From: Butyriboletus loyo
Lineage: Eukaryota > Basidiomycota > Agaricomycetes > Boletales > Boletaceae
Assembly: GCA_038093515.1 (NCBI GenBank)
Contig: JBBPSI010000073.1
Coordinates: forward strand, 1 to 64,000
Length of the DNA: 64,000 nucleotides
Direction of reading: 5' to 3'
The position numbers and the translations under genes are program-made. The notes under the pieces are model-generated. The model made no database searches and was not told the DNA's origin. It saw only the letters and a list, made by a program, of their open reading frames with translations. The first letter of the stretch is position 1, and every line of letters begins with the position of its first letter. Positions 11,371-22,399 of this stretch are shown here, in pieces.

Positions 11371-12224
11371 GGATCAAAAAGGTGCAGCAGCATGTTACTA
11401 CCCAAGATAAGACAGGTCTCTGGGAGTCCTATGGGAGTTCCACACATATTTAGGGCGCGTGCAGCATGCGGACAGCGATTCTCATCCTTGGCACTGAGAG
11501 CCCACCGAGTGTCGAGGGAGGTTGCACCCGAGGTGGCAAGATCCCGTCATGCCCCGCCTTGGATAGAAGTGGTCAATGGCCGTTCAAAGGGTAGGCGAGG
11601 AGAACCGTTTGAAACTGGTTGATGACGTTCCGCCTCTCCGTGAGATAAATATGATCCAGCTAGTGCTTAAATAGCTTGTGCCAAGGTACATACCATGAGA
11701 CTGAAGATAGCCAATATCTGCAAAGAGCCGGGAAGTACTGAGGCTTGCGTGATCATCACTACTTTTTGGACAGCTTTCGCAGGTGAACCTAGTTGGGGCT
11801 CTGGGAGTGAGCAGGATACGCAATTCGAGGGGAACAAGCACTTGCTGCAAATTGAAGGATTCAAGTTACCGCACTGCACAGCCACATAGATTTCTCGGGT
11901 TCAGATACTCCAGTAATTTTAGTTCACCAGCAGTTCCCCTGCGAATCGCCCTGGATTGAACTTCCCTACGGATGAGGCACTTTCACCACCTCAACGTCAA
12001 CTACAGGTCGTGCATAAATATCCTAGTGACAGTCATGAGAAACTATGTAGCAGATGGTCAGCACACGAGATGAGTCTCGTGACGCATTCCAAGTCGGCGC
12101 GCACGGCGATGGGTATGTATGATGCAAGGTCGATTTTCCCCCGGGGAATTGAGTTTGAGCCCGAATTTCACGGTTGCACTTATGGCAACCCCAGCCACAA
12201 TATTTCGAGGAGTAACGGGAAGTC
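11371..12224. other. Spacer; no gene seen
   Basis: Upstream region of sedolisin copy B. Frames up to 117 codons occur but are shadows or continue out of the sedolisin relic. No domain or splice pattern was found. Confidence 0.4.
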
Positions 12225-12620
12225 GGGTGTTGGTAGCCCAATGACAGGGTCCCATCTTCGTCCCATCCAACGGTTGCGTTGAACCCGATGGTATTGCAAC
12301 CGAAATTGTTGGGTTTGGAAGTCATGATATCGTTGAAAGCGTCAGCATACCATTGATATCTTGAGGATGACTCCAACGACCGGAGAATAGCACAGTATTC
12401 CGTAGGAGAGTGAATCGACCACCCCCCTGTAGATCAAACAGCACGCCACAAGAGCAAGCCTGTCGCTCATACCACGACAACATATCTTGTTGCATTAGCA
12501 GAAATGTCGGGGTATCCCCAGGACTAAGACGCTTTGTTAGCATTTACTTTCACAGGTCCTGGTACGTGAGAAAACGCACAGTTCCAGTCGAGTTCCAGAT
12601 AGTGGAGGAATAGTCATCCC
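12225..12620 (-). pseudogene. Relic of a third sedolisin (C-terminal part)
   Basis: On the minus strand short blocks align in order with the last exons of the intact copies: DYSSTIWNSTG (near 12605), a 40-nt intron-like gap, PDISANATRYVVV (near 12530), an intron-like gap, SYGILCYSPVVGVIL (near 12400), then YADAFNDI and GCNTIGFNATVGWD (to about 12260). The block that should carry the nucleophile reads YGILCYSP where intact copies read YGTSCSSP, so both Thr and the catalytic Ser are lost. The following exon and intron are deleted, fusing two blocks in different frames. The N-terminal two thirds is not detectable. It is non-functional as a protease. Confidence 0.8.
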
Positions 12621-14330
12621 CCATATTCTGACAGATTTATCGCAGAACTATGGATAGGTCTAATCGGATTGTAAAGTACCTAATGCTTCGATCAAGTTGT
12701 CACCAGGATCGGAATCGTGTTAAATGGGTGATGCAAATTGACCTACTTATATTTACGCGGCGAAGAGACATTGCAAGAACCCAGCTGGAGGTTTGGGACA
12801 AGGATATACAACGATTTGCACGGATTGAAAACGCGTTCTCGCCACCTGAAGTAGCTGATCAAGATAAATCCTAGGCAGGTTCGGTCATCGCCTCTTTGCT
12901 TGGGAATCTGACTCAGCCATACAACTGATGTGTGAAATCTTGATCAGCTTTCGTCACAAGACATATGCCACCAATGGAGTGTAACTAATTACAAAACGAC
13001 CTCGGCACAATCCCAGACAAACGAAGGCTCACGTCCAAAAATGCTTACTTTCGTGAGATCAGACAAGGGTTTGACCTCAGGACAGAAAAGGTTGCTATGT
13101 GATGGTTGCGCAGTAAAGCGGTCGCCTGGGAGCAACACTAAGCGACACCTTTGACCAACTTCACCGCCTTTTCTGAATGGATGAGTAGCAACCTATAGCT
13201 ATTAGGAATGCCAACAAGTTATATCAATGATTGTAAACCGAACAGAGTTGATGCGATCGAAGAAACCGCCGACACCATGACCGAGTCCTGCGAAGCTAAT
13301 ACCACTTTCAGCAAACGCGCATGGAGTCAACAGTCAAGTATAATTTTGAACTCACATCTGTCATTAAAAGCCCCTGGTCATTCTGGAAAAGGGATCGTTC
13401 TGACAGGTAATTCTTGCAGATGACGATGCCGCCGCCATCTGCCACCGAGTCCAGAAAGTTTGCGTTTTCGAAAGAATAAATCCTATTTTGAATGAACACT
13501 TATAGCCCAAGTCAATCGCGTGTCGGGTTCATCGAAAGAACCCGACGATTGCCGCGGAGATACCCAATCCAACGGGTAACAAGGATGAGCTGATTGGCTG
13601 CCAGAGATGACATGCGTCCTGGAATTGCACCTTCCTGGACCGAGAACAACACGACAATGCCAAGGAACGGTGACCGAGACCCACATTCCTCAAGCACGAA
13701 CGTTGAGTTGTGAATCAGGGTTTCAGAAATTTTCAATGGGCGGCTGGCCGATGGGCCATCCAGTATTCACCCGGTCCAGACTGCTGCGCTGACCGCTTAC
13801 CCTCGTGTGAGTCATGAACGTTTGAACGCAGAGTTTGAGTCACCTGGATCAGTGAATGAAAGCTGTGTGTGTGACTTGCTTGTGGCGCGGATCTAAACTG
13901 ATTGGCACAGCTCGCAATTGTCAACACGTCGTTGTCAAAACCCAACGCACGTCTAGGCCTTTGGTAAATCAAGATCATGGCCTGGCCTTTTCGTATGAAG
14001 TGGCGGTGGCGGGCGGCAACTCAACATTATAACAACACGTTCCATTTATGTACATAAGTAAGTTACCCGGCGACCAGTTGTTGACGCTGAACAGTGAAAT
14101 CGCATCTGCCAAGTCGCCGCCTCCGTTGTTGATGGGCCATCGATCTTTACTGTCGGATTTGTTCTGTTTCCGTCCTGTACTCTTATGGAGCCCTCCATGC
14201 CAAGCTTTCCCAGCCGCAGCTACTAGCCACTTAAATCACGCAACTCACTGTGATATCCGTGGAGAACGGTAACAAATATTGACTCAACCGTCGAATTATA
14301 CTTCTCTTGGCGTACTGGTTTCTCTGGGCT
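12621..14330. other. Region without a supported gene
   Basis: Frames of 60-75 codons lie on the minus strand at 13308-13499 and 13512-13736. Their composition is protein-like (for example FLDSVADGGGIVICKNYL) and could be fragments of one more decayed gene, but I cannot name a family or join them across good splice sites. Confidence 0.35.
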
Positions 14331-14337
14331 ATGCACT

Positions 14338-14344
14338 TATATAT
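14338..14344 (+). promoter_or_regulatory. TATA element of the four-helix membrane protein gene
   Basis: TATATAT about 118 bp upstream of the start codon at 14462. Confidence 0.4.
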
Positions 14345-14461
14345 CCTCTCATGGCGAAACTCAGTTCGACACACTCAACACTTTTTCTCATTCACGAACC
14401 ACGACTTGCGGTTTCCGCGTGGTGGACAACATCAGAATAGCATTTACGACTGGAATACAAG

Positions 14462-15550
14462 ATGAACTCGTACCCAGACATTCGTCCGTGTTGTGTACCG
14501 TCCTCAAAGTCGTCTATACTCACCGAAAAATCTCCAGAACCACACAGAATCATGACTTCCACTGAGCGAGCCCGTACGGAGCCTGCCACTCGTGGATTTA
14601 TGAGGTCGGTGATGCGGCATCACGACTTGGATGACGTGGACGAAGGGATAATGATGTTGACGCAACCAGAGAAGCAAAGTTCGTCAAGTCCTAAACATTT
14701 ACCTAACGAACCTGCCTGACCATTAGTTTAGTCACACAGGAGGAGCAAGATGCGATGGATGAAAAGGCACGAAAACGGGCAATGAGGAACCTCGTCAACT
14801 CCTGGCAGGAACGACTTCAATTAATCAGTGTCATCGTGAGTTCTCGCATTATGATGTTCTGCATAGTCTGAGGGCGTCCCTGTTTATAGACCACTTTCTT
14901 CGCATCAACAGAAGCGGCCCTACTAGTGAACACGAAACCGGTCAACGCCGCCGACTTGGCCAACAACGTCTTGAAAGCGTCGAATGCTAGTCTCCTTGGG
15001 GCCTTAATTTTGCACGTTTACGCTGGTACGTATGATTCCCATCGTTGTTTTGGAATTATCTCACGCACACTCTTCGTATGTAGCCGTCCTCTCATTTTTG
15101 GGTGCATTCCTCTTAATCAGGCATAAACTAAAAGAGGCTACACGCGAAGAGATGATTGCGGAAGGCATTAAACTTGTAAACTCGCCTCTCGAGGGGTCCT
15201 CGATCAAGGACGTCGAGCGGGATGCCAAATCTACAATGCACAACTCTGTAATCAACGGCACAGCAAGGTCGGCTCTGGCGCAAAATAAGCAGGGCTCGTA
15301 TTCAATGGAACCACCTGTTGTTTCGGCCCATCCCCGTGTGGAGCAAGTTGGGCTATTCAGGTCGAATGTATCGTCACATCTCTTGGGTCGGACCCACGCG
15401 CTCTGTGTGTTCCTTGCTGCAGCAGGCTTCATACTTGCTATTGTCGGTATCATATGTTACGCCTGGGCCTTCCAACCAGTAGCAGTTAGTGTGTTTGCGT
15501 CTACGTGCTTGGGGGTATCTTTACTTGCTATGATCATCCTGCTTATCTGA
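14462..15550 (+). CDS. Four-helix membrane protein of unknown function
   Basis: Exons 14462-14678, 14732-14835, 14890-15025 and 15084-15550 give 307 residues in phase. The N-terminal third is soluble and charged (to EKARKRAMRNLVNSWQERL). A membrane segment follows at once (ISVITTFFASTEAALLV), then a second formed by LLGALILHVYAAVLSFLGAFLLI. After a loop of about 90 residues come two more (LCVFLAAAGFILAIVGIICY and a C-terminal one ending AMIILLI). Proteins of this build, with an NSWQ(E/D)RLQLI-type entry into the first helix, are common and unnamed in Agaricomycetes, from general knowledge. All three introns have GT-AG ends, and intron 1 has a CTAAC branch site. Neighbours give no clue to its role. 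Confidence 0.8.
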
Positions 15551-15847
15551 TTCCAGGCTTGTGAACCGACCTATGTAGTTTACAGTGCAGTACAACATCT
15601 CGTATTGCACCTCCACCATATTGCCAGCTTGATAATGCATCGTGTGCATAACCAGAGGAGGTGACCGACACTATGAACACTGTACAGTCGATATCCTCCT
15701 AACAGATACCTCTCGGGATAGCGTCGGAGGTATGGGTTATGAGGAGGTATGGGGCGTTCGAGAAGACCCTATTGCACCACTCTAAGCACACAAAACTTGC
15801 GGTTGTGAACTTCAGGCTCTTAGACTCCTAGTACGGCTCTATAGTTA
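15551..15847. other. 3' flank; nothing seen
   Basis: Short region between the membrane protein gene and the transposase relic, without a supported frame. Confidence 0.5.
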
Positions 15848-16460
15848 CCATGAAGCTATCAAATAATCAATCATTTTCGTGGCCTTCGTGCCCTGCATCT
15901 CGACGGCACGAGTCTGATGTCCAAACGAACCCAATATTGTTGCTAGCTTGCGGGCAAATGGATCATCAAGCATCCCGACATAATTCCGCAACCTCAATGG
16001 GGCATAGAGGGCTTCACGATGTGTCAGGAGAGGTGCGGACACATCATCAGTCTTCGCCTTCAGTGTTGCTCTCCCTCAACTTCTTTGCATCCATATTCTC
16101 ATCCGTCGCATCGAAGGTGTTGTGTGTCTCGGTGGTCGAGATTTAGAAGTTCTGCAACGTCCATCCGGTTCGAGCGCTGAAGCGCACCGGTCGCCTTATC
16201 CAAGGTGCTTTGAGCAAGCATCTCAGTTTGTGCAATGGGGTTTGAATTGGTCGCAGTGTCGGTCGCATGAATGAGAGACGAGATTGCGAGGGTTGAGTGG
16301 GTGATGATGACATGTCAGACAAAATGCTGGCCTTACTTACGCCAACAGTTTCGGATGGTTGAAGTGTCCACCTCATCCCATGCATCTCGAGCGAGTTGCA
16401 TCGCCTGAAGTTGGTCGACAGCACCGCGGTGATTCGGATTGGACCGTTCCTGCAATGTTG
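15848..16460 (-). mobile_element. Pogo/Tigger-like DDE transposase relic (C-terminal end)
   Basis: On the minus strand near 16450-16341 a frame reads QLQAMQLARDAWDEVDTS followed by TIRNCWRK. This is the conserved C-terminal part of fungal pogo-type DDE transposases (A-W-x-x-V/I ... TIxNCWRK/H). It is followed by a GTAAG donor and, further down, by a tail with PIAQTEMLAQSTLDKATG and MDVAELLNLD. A last piece at 16042-15848 continues with an open frame. No catalytic DDE core, no start codon and no inverted repeats are visible, so it is a fragment or a captured C-terminus. Confidence 0.6.
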
Positions 16461-17139
16461 AGACATCCAAAATTACAGATTATATAATATAATTCCCTAT
16501 TTTGGTGCTGCCGTGACATTATCCGACCCTAGGTATGTATGGGTTATGGTTACAAAATTCCCGCAAACCGACATGGGAAATCCAAAACGTATGGCCTACT
16601 CCTACTATGACTGTATATCCTAGGATGTATGTCATGGATTACCAGAAGGAGTAGTTTTGAACATCTTGTATTACGGAACTTTCGATGTACCGGAACCCGA
16701 GCGATGACGGGGTCGAGTAATTTCGGGCAGCCGCGTGGGGAACTCTGGGGAACTTATTGAGGTGCTGCTTCGGAAATATAGGCCGACCGTGAACTTATGT
16801 AAGTAATAGAAGCGGGGATATTTGGCAGCGATGTCGATGAGTCATGAGTTTGATATGATTGGCGGTGACATTGAGACATGCAAAAATACTCCCTCATAAT
16901 GACAAAGGCGGCCATATCGCGGCGGGTCGTTTCAATGGTCCCGGTGTCTCGGGCAGCGCGGGTGGAACAGATCCGTCTGCCATGATGGCCACTCGACGCC
17001 GCTTCGCGCCACCCAATAGAATGGTAGCATATTACTTCCAGGCAATCTGGCGTCCTGTCACCGCGGGCCCCACTCGGGCATCCGCCGTTACTGGGTCCGC
17101 GACTTAAAAGGACCTGCATTTCAGACCTGGTCGTACCAC
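16461..17139. other. Upstream region of the arrestin gene; no separate gene seen
   Basis: A 164-codon frame on the minus strand (16754-17248) overlaps the arrestin first exon and has no domain signature. I treat it as a shadow. Confidence 0.4.
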
Positions 17140-19540
17140 ATGTATCCCGAAAAGAGCTCACTCTCCATTCGACTGACCGAACAGGTCGTCCCCCTTCGCA
17201 GCACACCAGAGCGTGCATCCCGCCATCATGACGGCGAGATGCTGCCACCAGCCATCGTTCGTGGTCTCCTCACCCTCACGCTCGACAAGCGCACCAAGAT
17301 ATCGAGCATCGAACTCGAGTTGCAGGCCACAGCGACTACTCACTATTCGCAAGGTAGAGTTCTCCCTGCCCCACCATCACGTGCATGTTGCGGTGTTAAC
17401 TAGGAGGTCACAGGTGCCGGACCTAGCCGTTCTGACGTCACAGAACAATACAAGGCCTATTCCGCATCAATGGTGCTGTTCAAGGCGGGTCCCGTGCCCC
17501 AGGTACAACAGCGTGCCACATCTACGAGGCCCAATAGGGTACAGTTCCTTGAGGGCCACACTGGGCCCGACGGTCGCTTCCATGATCCGGTCGCCCGTAG
17601 TGCCAGTCTCGACCCAAGGGTCAGGCGAGACCCGGAAATCGATGATGGCAGAAACCCTTGGCATACTCAGGGATCAGTTGACCCTCCACCGTATCACAGT
17701 CTAGCCGGTCAACATTCCCTCCTCAGTCCCGATTCGTACCTTTCTGCGGAAGACAGATCACAATCTGTTGCTAGCAGTTCAAGAATCACGGAACCCGACA
17801 TTTCGTCTGGTTCACCGACATTCAGCGCACACTCGATACGCGACTTTGCTCTGTCGCGCACGTCTAGCATCGAAGAAGTTTCGCCAGATGACGACGAAAG
17901 TTTCGACACCTCTCCATCGTGTCCTGGCAGCATTGCATATTATGGGCTATCCCGTATTGCGACAGGCTCTTCAGGTCGCAGCTCAGAAAAGGACCACAGG
18001 GGCAGGTCGCATTCACGCTTTTCATTCGGAAATGTCGTGCACATATTTGACGCGGTGAAAGACCGCGTGCGATCTCAATCACCGCGAGCGGGATCTCTGA
18101 CCCGGTCAAATGAACGGGAGCGTGGGCGATCATTGATGAAGGGCAAAGGCAAGGCCCAAGTTAGCACCAATGGCGTGGGCTATGCGCTGCCTCCAATCGG
18201 AGACGCTGATAAATCGGTGGCCGATGGTGTGAACAACCAAGGCGGTAATGGCTGGGTCGTGTTCCCCGAAGGTATGTTGCTGACATATGCTCTCTCATAG
18301 CCTGATGTAATGAGCTGTGCAGGGACGTACACCTATCCGATATTCTTCACGATCCCAAATAACTCGTCGCCAACGATGAAGGCCGAACATGGATCACTGA
18401 TATGGAAGGTCAAAGCCGAGGTCAAGCGTCCCGGTGCGTTCAAGTCGAAGATGACCGCACAACAAGAGGTCGATGTCGTTTGTCTACCAAATACCAATGA
18501 TGTTGAGGAGGGAGAGGGACTCGACTTGCAGCGACAATGGGAAGGCCAGTTCCACTACCGGGTCCAAATCGCAGGACGTGGTTTTCCCATCGGCGGGAAA
18601 GTGCCGTTTCAGCTTACAATCATGCCCTTGGCAAAGATCAAAGTACACTGCATATTGGTATATTTGGATGGTGAGCAAATCCACGAAGAGGACTGAACTT
18701 GGCTGACCCCTGGCGATCTTAAGAGCGGACGGCATACTATACACGAGCCGAGACCGAAGCACGCTCGGATGCCATACGACGTGCCACGCTACTGGCCATC
18801 AGACACAACAATTCCCATGAAAGGTGTAGCGAGCCCATTTTGCCACTGGTATCAGACGAGCCAGACGCATTCCGAAAGTCCCCGCTATATCGCTTCCTGA
18901 TGCCTGGGGAGGACGAAAGCGAAGTAGCATCCTCTTTTATGGGATCAGGGCCATGGACGATTCGCCATGAATTGAGAGTACCTGACTCTTGTTCGGTTCT
19001 ACATCCCTCGAATCGAACCAAGGGTAGCAACATCATGGTTAATCATACACTCAAGATAATCCTGAGAGTGGAAAAGGAGGAGGAAACTCAGGTAACGACT
19101 TGGAGGAAGAAGCTGTATGATATCGTAATACACACACCCATACAAATCTTGTCGGTAAGTTTCGCGTGTCCTATTCAATACATCTAGTATTCATCTGCCA
19201 TTTCTTATAGTGCCATTGTACGCCAGAATGGACGTCGCTTCCACGCTACGACGAGGCGCCGCGGTCGGAGGGCACCTCGCTGGAGGACACATCGACATGT
19301 CCATGTCGTACTCGCCACCGAGCAAAAGTGCACACCCACTCCCATGCAACCAACCTTTTGTCAGTTCCTCTACAATATGTTACGTCTCTCCCTGCAGCGA
19401 ACTCGGGTTCATCGGAAGATTTGGGTACATATTCGTCAGATTCACTCGCAGACCGCATACATTTGCATGAACTATTAATGCGCGGCTTGGTGAGCGAGAG
19501 GGGAGACGCGTCGCCTTCATATGAGCCTATATATACATAA
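17140..19540 (+). CDS. Arrestin-like protein (alpha-arrestin / ART adaptor)
   Basis: Exons 17140-17353, 17414-18271, 18323-18670, 18724-19154, 19211-19540; 726 residues. The arrestin fold is seen as SIRLTEQVV and RGLLTLTLDKRTKISSIELE (first strands), then after a long Ser-rich insert VVFPEGTYTYPIFFTIPNN and the C-domain part KVPFQLTIMPLAKIKVH. Alpha-arrestins bridge plasma-membrane transporters to the Rsp5/Nedd4 ubiquitin ligase through PPxY motifs. One PPPY motif lies at residues 162-165, and weaker LPRY and SPSYEP sites lie near the C-terminus. The insert of roughly 180 residues with many SRS and SSP sites is a likely phospho-regulated region. The ATG at 17140 is the first in-frame start before the arrestin core, but an extra upstream exon is possible. 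It should act at the plasma membrane and endosomes. Confidence 0.86.
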
Positions 19541-22320
19541 GTCGTCCGTGTCCAAGTTATACCACTACTAGTCTTACGTGCCCGTACCATCTATCGTTAA
19601 CATGTGCTAAGTACCATAGTCAATATCATAGTATATATTATACTCGTGACCAGTCTGTCCATGAGGTAAGCGGTTGATATATGAGGCAAGTCAGACGGTT
19701 TACCTCATACACGTGGACGGATTGGTCACGCATCGATGTCTTATCTAAGCCCTACTTGTTATGATGGTTTCAGTTGTGTCCATCGGTGACTCCAACGGGT
19801 AACTATTTGGCTTCGCCTCGTTCTCATTTCAGCACACCCATTCCTATGCCCCCTCGTTCGTCGTCGTTAAAGCATATCTTTGACTGTGAATTTTCATGGC
19901 CCGGGTACCTATCAGCTTCTACCTCAACATCCTCGCCAGCATCCTCGTCCTCTTTAATCATTATGCCGCCTTCCAGACAGGAGATGTGGCACTGAACAAA
20001 ATCACCGGCGCGGCGGGCCGTTTCTACGCTCTCGTCCAGATCACTGCACTCACACTCCAACATGGCTACACCTCGCGTCTCGAGACCGCACTCTGCGGGC
20101 CCATCGTGGACAGCGTTCTCCCTCGTGACACGGCAGAATACCTCAGGGTGCGCTATTGTCACGCGCCCGCGCAGGATTCAGAAAGCGTGGATGGGACGTC
20201 GAATGACCGGAAGCCTCATGGGGGGTATGGCAACTCTGACTTTGCGTTTGTGTGTCATCGACCCCCTACATGGCTGCCACTGCTGCCACGGACGTCGGCA
20301 GACGGGGTTTTCAGACAGTCACCCTTCAGCCTCAGTGACTGGTCCAGCCAATGTCGGCTTTCTCAAGCCGTATGGGACCGATTCAGCGAGGCGACGACGA
20401 CGATAGGGGTGCTCCTTCTCCGCACGTGTGCTTCGTGGTGGTGGTTCTTCTCACCGTTTAAAGTGACGGGCGTTTTTCTCGCCGTTTACTCTGCCTTGTC
20501 GGTACTTGGGTATTTTATTGGGGGGAGTGGGGTGCTGCGATTTATCTCTCAGGTCTGTGTTACGAATGGGTTTGTGAGTGCGAATGGGCTACTCAACCCT
20601 CGTCGATCAGCAGGTGTACATGGTTGTCGTGGTTGATTTTCTTCAGTGCATGGAATGGGAGGCTCAGCGCCAAGTCTTGGACGTTGGTGTGTTGATGATG
20701 GAACGAGCTTATGATGTCGTCATGCAAGCTTGTAAGCGCCTATAGACAAATGATTGGCGCTGAAAGTGTTTACTGGATATTAGAAGTCTTATATTATGTT
20801 GCAACTACCACGGTAGATATTTATATCTGTGCCCACCCTGTAGTGATGGATGTATATACTCACACGACCCGCCCATCCGCACCATGGACAAAAATTAATT
20901 AACTCCGCCTAGTGTGTGAACATCACAAGTACTGTTGCGTGAGGATCGTGGGTGTTTCTGGTGGTGTTCGGCTGCTGGTTTTTGGGACTCGGGTGTTGAG
21001 TTCGGTTCAAGATCGCGTACGAGTACACAGATGGCACAGCGTGTGCACGTCGTCCGACCTGGTAAATGGCAACGGCCGAGCAACTTTGCTTGACATTGAA
21101 ACGCATGATTTAGCAACGAGTATGGCTTTTTTTTCAATAGGCAAGGGCTCGGGCGTACAATCAGAGTGGTTGTCTCCTGATCACGAATTTTAGGTCTGGT
21201 TTGGGGAGATTTACTTCAGTCCTGGTAGTCGTACGAATGTCTCCGTTGCACGGACAAACGACTCCTCAGCACTGTCGTCCTGTTGATGAGTCTTTGAGCG
21301 ACAACGATGCGCTGTTTCGGCGCGGAGACAGGAGTCGAGTGACGCAGCGTCAGACAAATTCGAGCGTGTGGCGAGTGTCTTGGATCCAGCCTATGAGTGG
21401 GAGTGGTGGGTGGGTGCGAAGAGGAAGTGTATCGAGAAAGGGTACAGAGAGAAGAGCTGAGCGCCTGATCGCTTCTCACGCAGAGACTCACCCTACGCTC
21501 CTAGTCTAATCGTAGACCAACCCGTTGCTCCAGCCTGCCATCACTGTACGACCATGGTCCATCTCGCTTCCACGCTGCTCGCGGCCGGACTGAGTGTTCG
21601 TATGCATATTCGTGTTTACTGTCATCGTGGTTGGCCGCCCTCGATGGGTTTCGTGCGCAATTCGTGCGTATGTGCGATTGTTTCGTCGACTTGTTCTCGG
21701 CGTGTGGTCATTCCAGCTCTCATCGACCTTGTTGCCCGCCGTCACCCTGTGGCCGAGTCGTGGTCAATCCTGATTCCTGATTCCTCTCCACTCGATCCTT
21801 CGGCGTGGTGGTTATGTCTGAGGGGGTTTCCGACCCTCCGAACGCTAAATCAAGCTGTACATCGCGAGGCTGTAGTGCGGTCCCTCGTGAACAAAGTCCC
21901 TAATTTTGCAAGCCAACTTAATCCCCGCTCTTCACACCATGAACGATTGGTTCTCACAAATGATTATATTCAAACCAGCTGGGATGTTCGAACTTCGAAG
22001 CGCTTTAATGCACTTTGCACTTGTTCGTGTAAAAAAGCTGAAGCTCCTTGGCGTGGACCGGAAGGTGAGACCATGTTGGGATTGACTCTCATACCTTCAG
22101 AGCATCACTGATATTAATCCAGTGACAGTGTCCGCAGCGAACTAGTTGCAGCTACGCTCTTGGTTACATCAGATCATTTAAGCACAAGGGTTTCGAAGTA
22201 CGGCCTCTTGCGTGATGTACTGGTACACGACTTTCGTTATCATCGCGTAGGCAGTGGCCCATCGTTTGATTGTCTAATCCACGGGCACATTGTCGGCTAT
22301 CACTGATTTACCTGTTCGAC
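19541..22320. other. Region without a confident gene
   Basis: Holds two long uninterrupted frames on the plus strand (19896-20636 and 21554-22111) but no recognised domain. The first is listed separately as a weak candidate. The rest shows no repeats or RNA genes that I can see. Confidence 0.4.
19896..20636 (+). CDS. Hypothetical protein (weak candidate)
   Basis: A 246-codon frame from ATG with no intron. It starts with a hydrophobic segment (FYLNILASILVLFNHY), contains a second one near residue 185-215 (LAVYSALSVLGYFIGG) and has no family signature I know. Length alone is unusual for this window, where most genes are split by short introns. G+C is higher than in the flanks, which favours long chance frames, so this may not be a gene. 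Confidence 0.25.
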   Translation: MARVPISFYLNILASILVLFNHYAAFQTGDVALNKITGAAGRFYALVQITALTLQHGYTSRLETALCGPIVDSVLPRDTAEYLRVRYCHAPAQDSESVDGTSNDRKPHGGYGNSDFAFVCHRPPTWLPLLPRTSADGVFRQSPFSLSDWSSQCRLSQAVWDRFSEATTTIGVLLLRTCASWWWFFSPFKVTGVFLAVYSALSVLGYFIGGSGVLRFISQVCVTNGFVSANGLLNPRRSAGVHGCRG

Positions 22321-22399
22321 CTTTATAACAGAGGATGCTTTGGGAGTCTCCTCCCGTCAGTCTTCTACACACTTTGCACGGCCTGCCTTCTAGCCCAAG

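Noticed and set aside
16754..17248. 164-codon minus-strand frame
   Set aside because: It overlaps the arrestin first exon on the other strand and has no domain; judged a shadow.
21554..22111. 185-codon plus-strand frame as a gene
   Set aside because: No domain, no conserved composition and no promoter; not reported as a coding feature.
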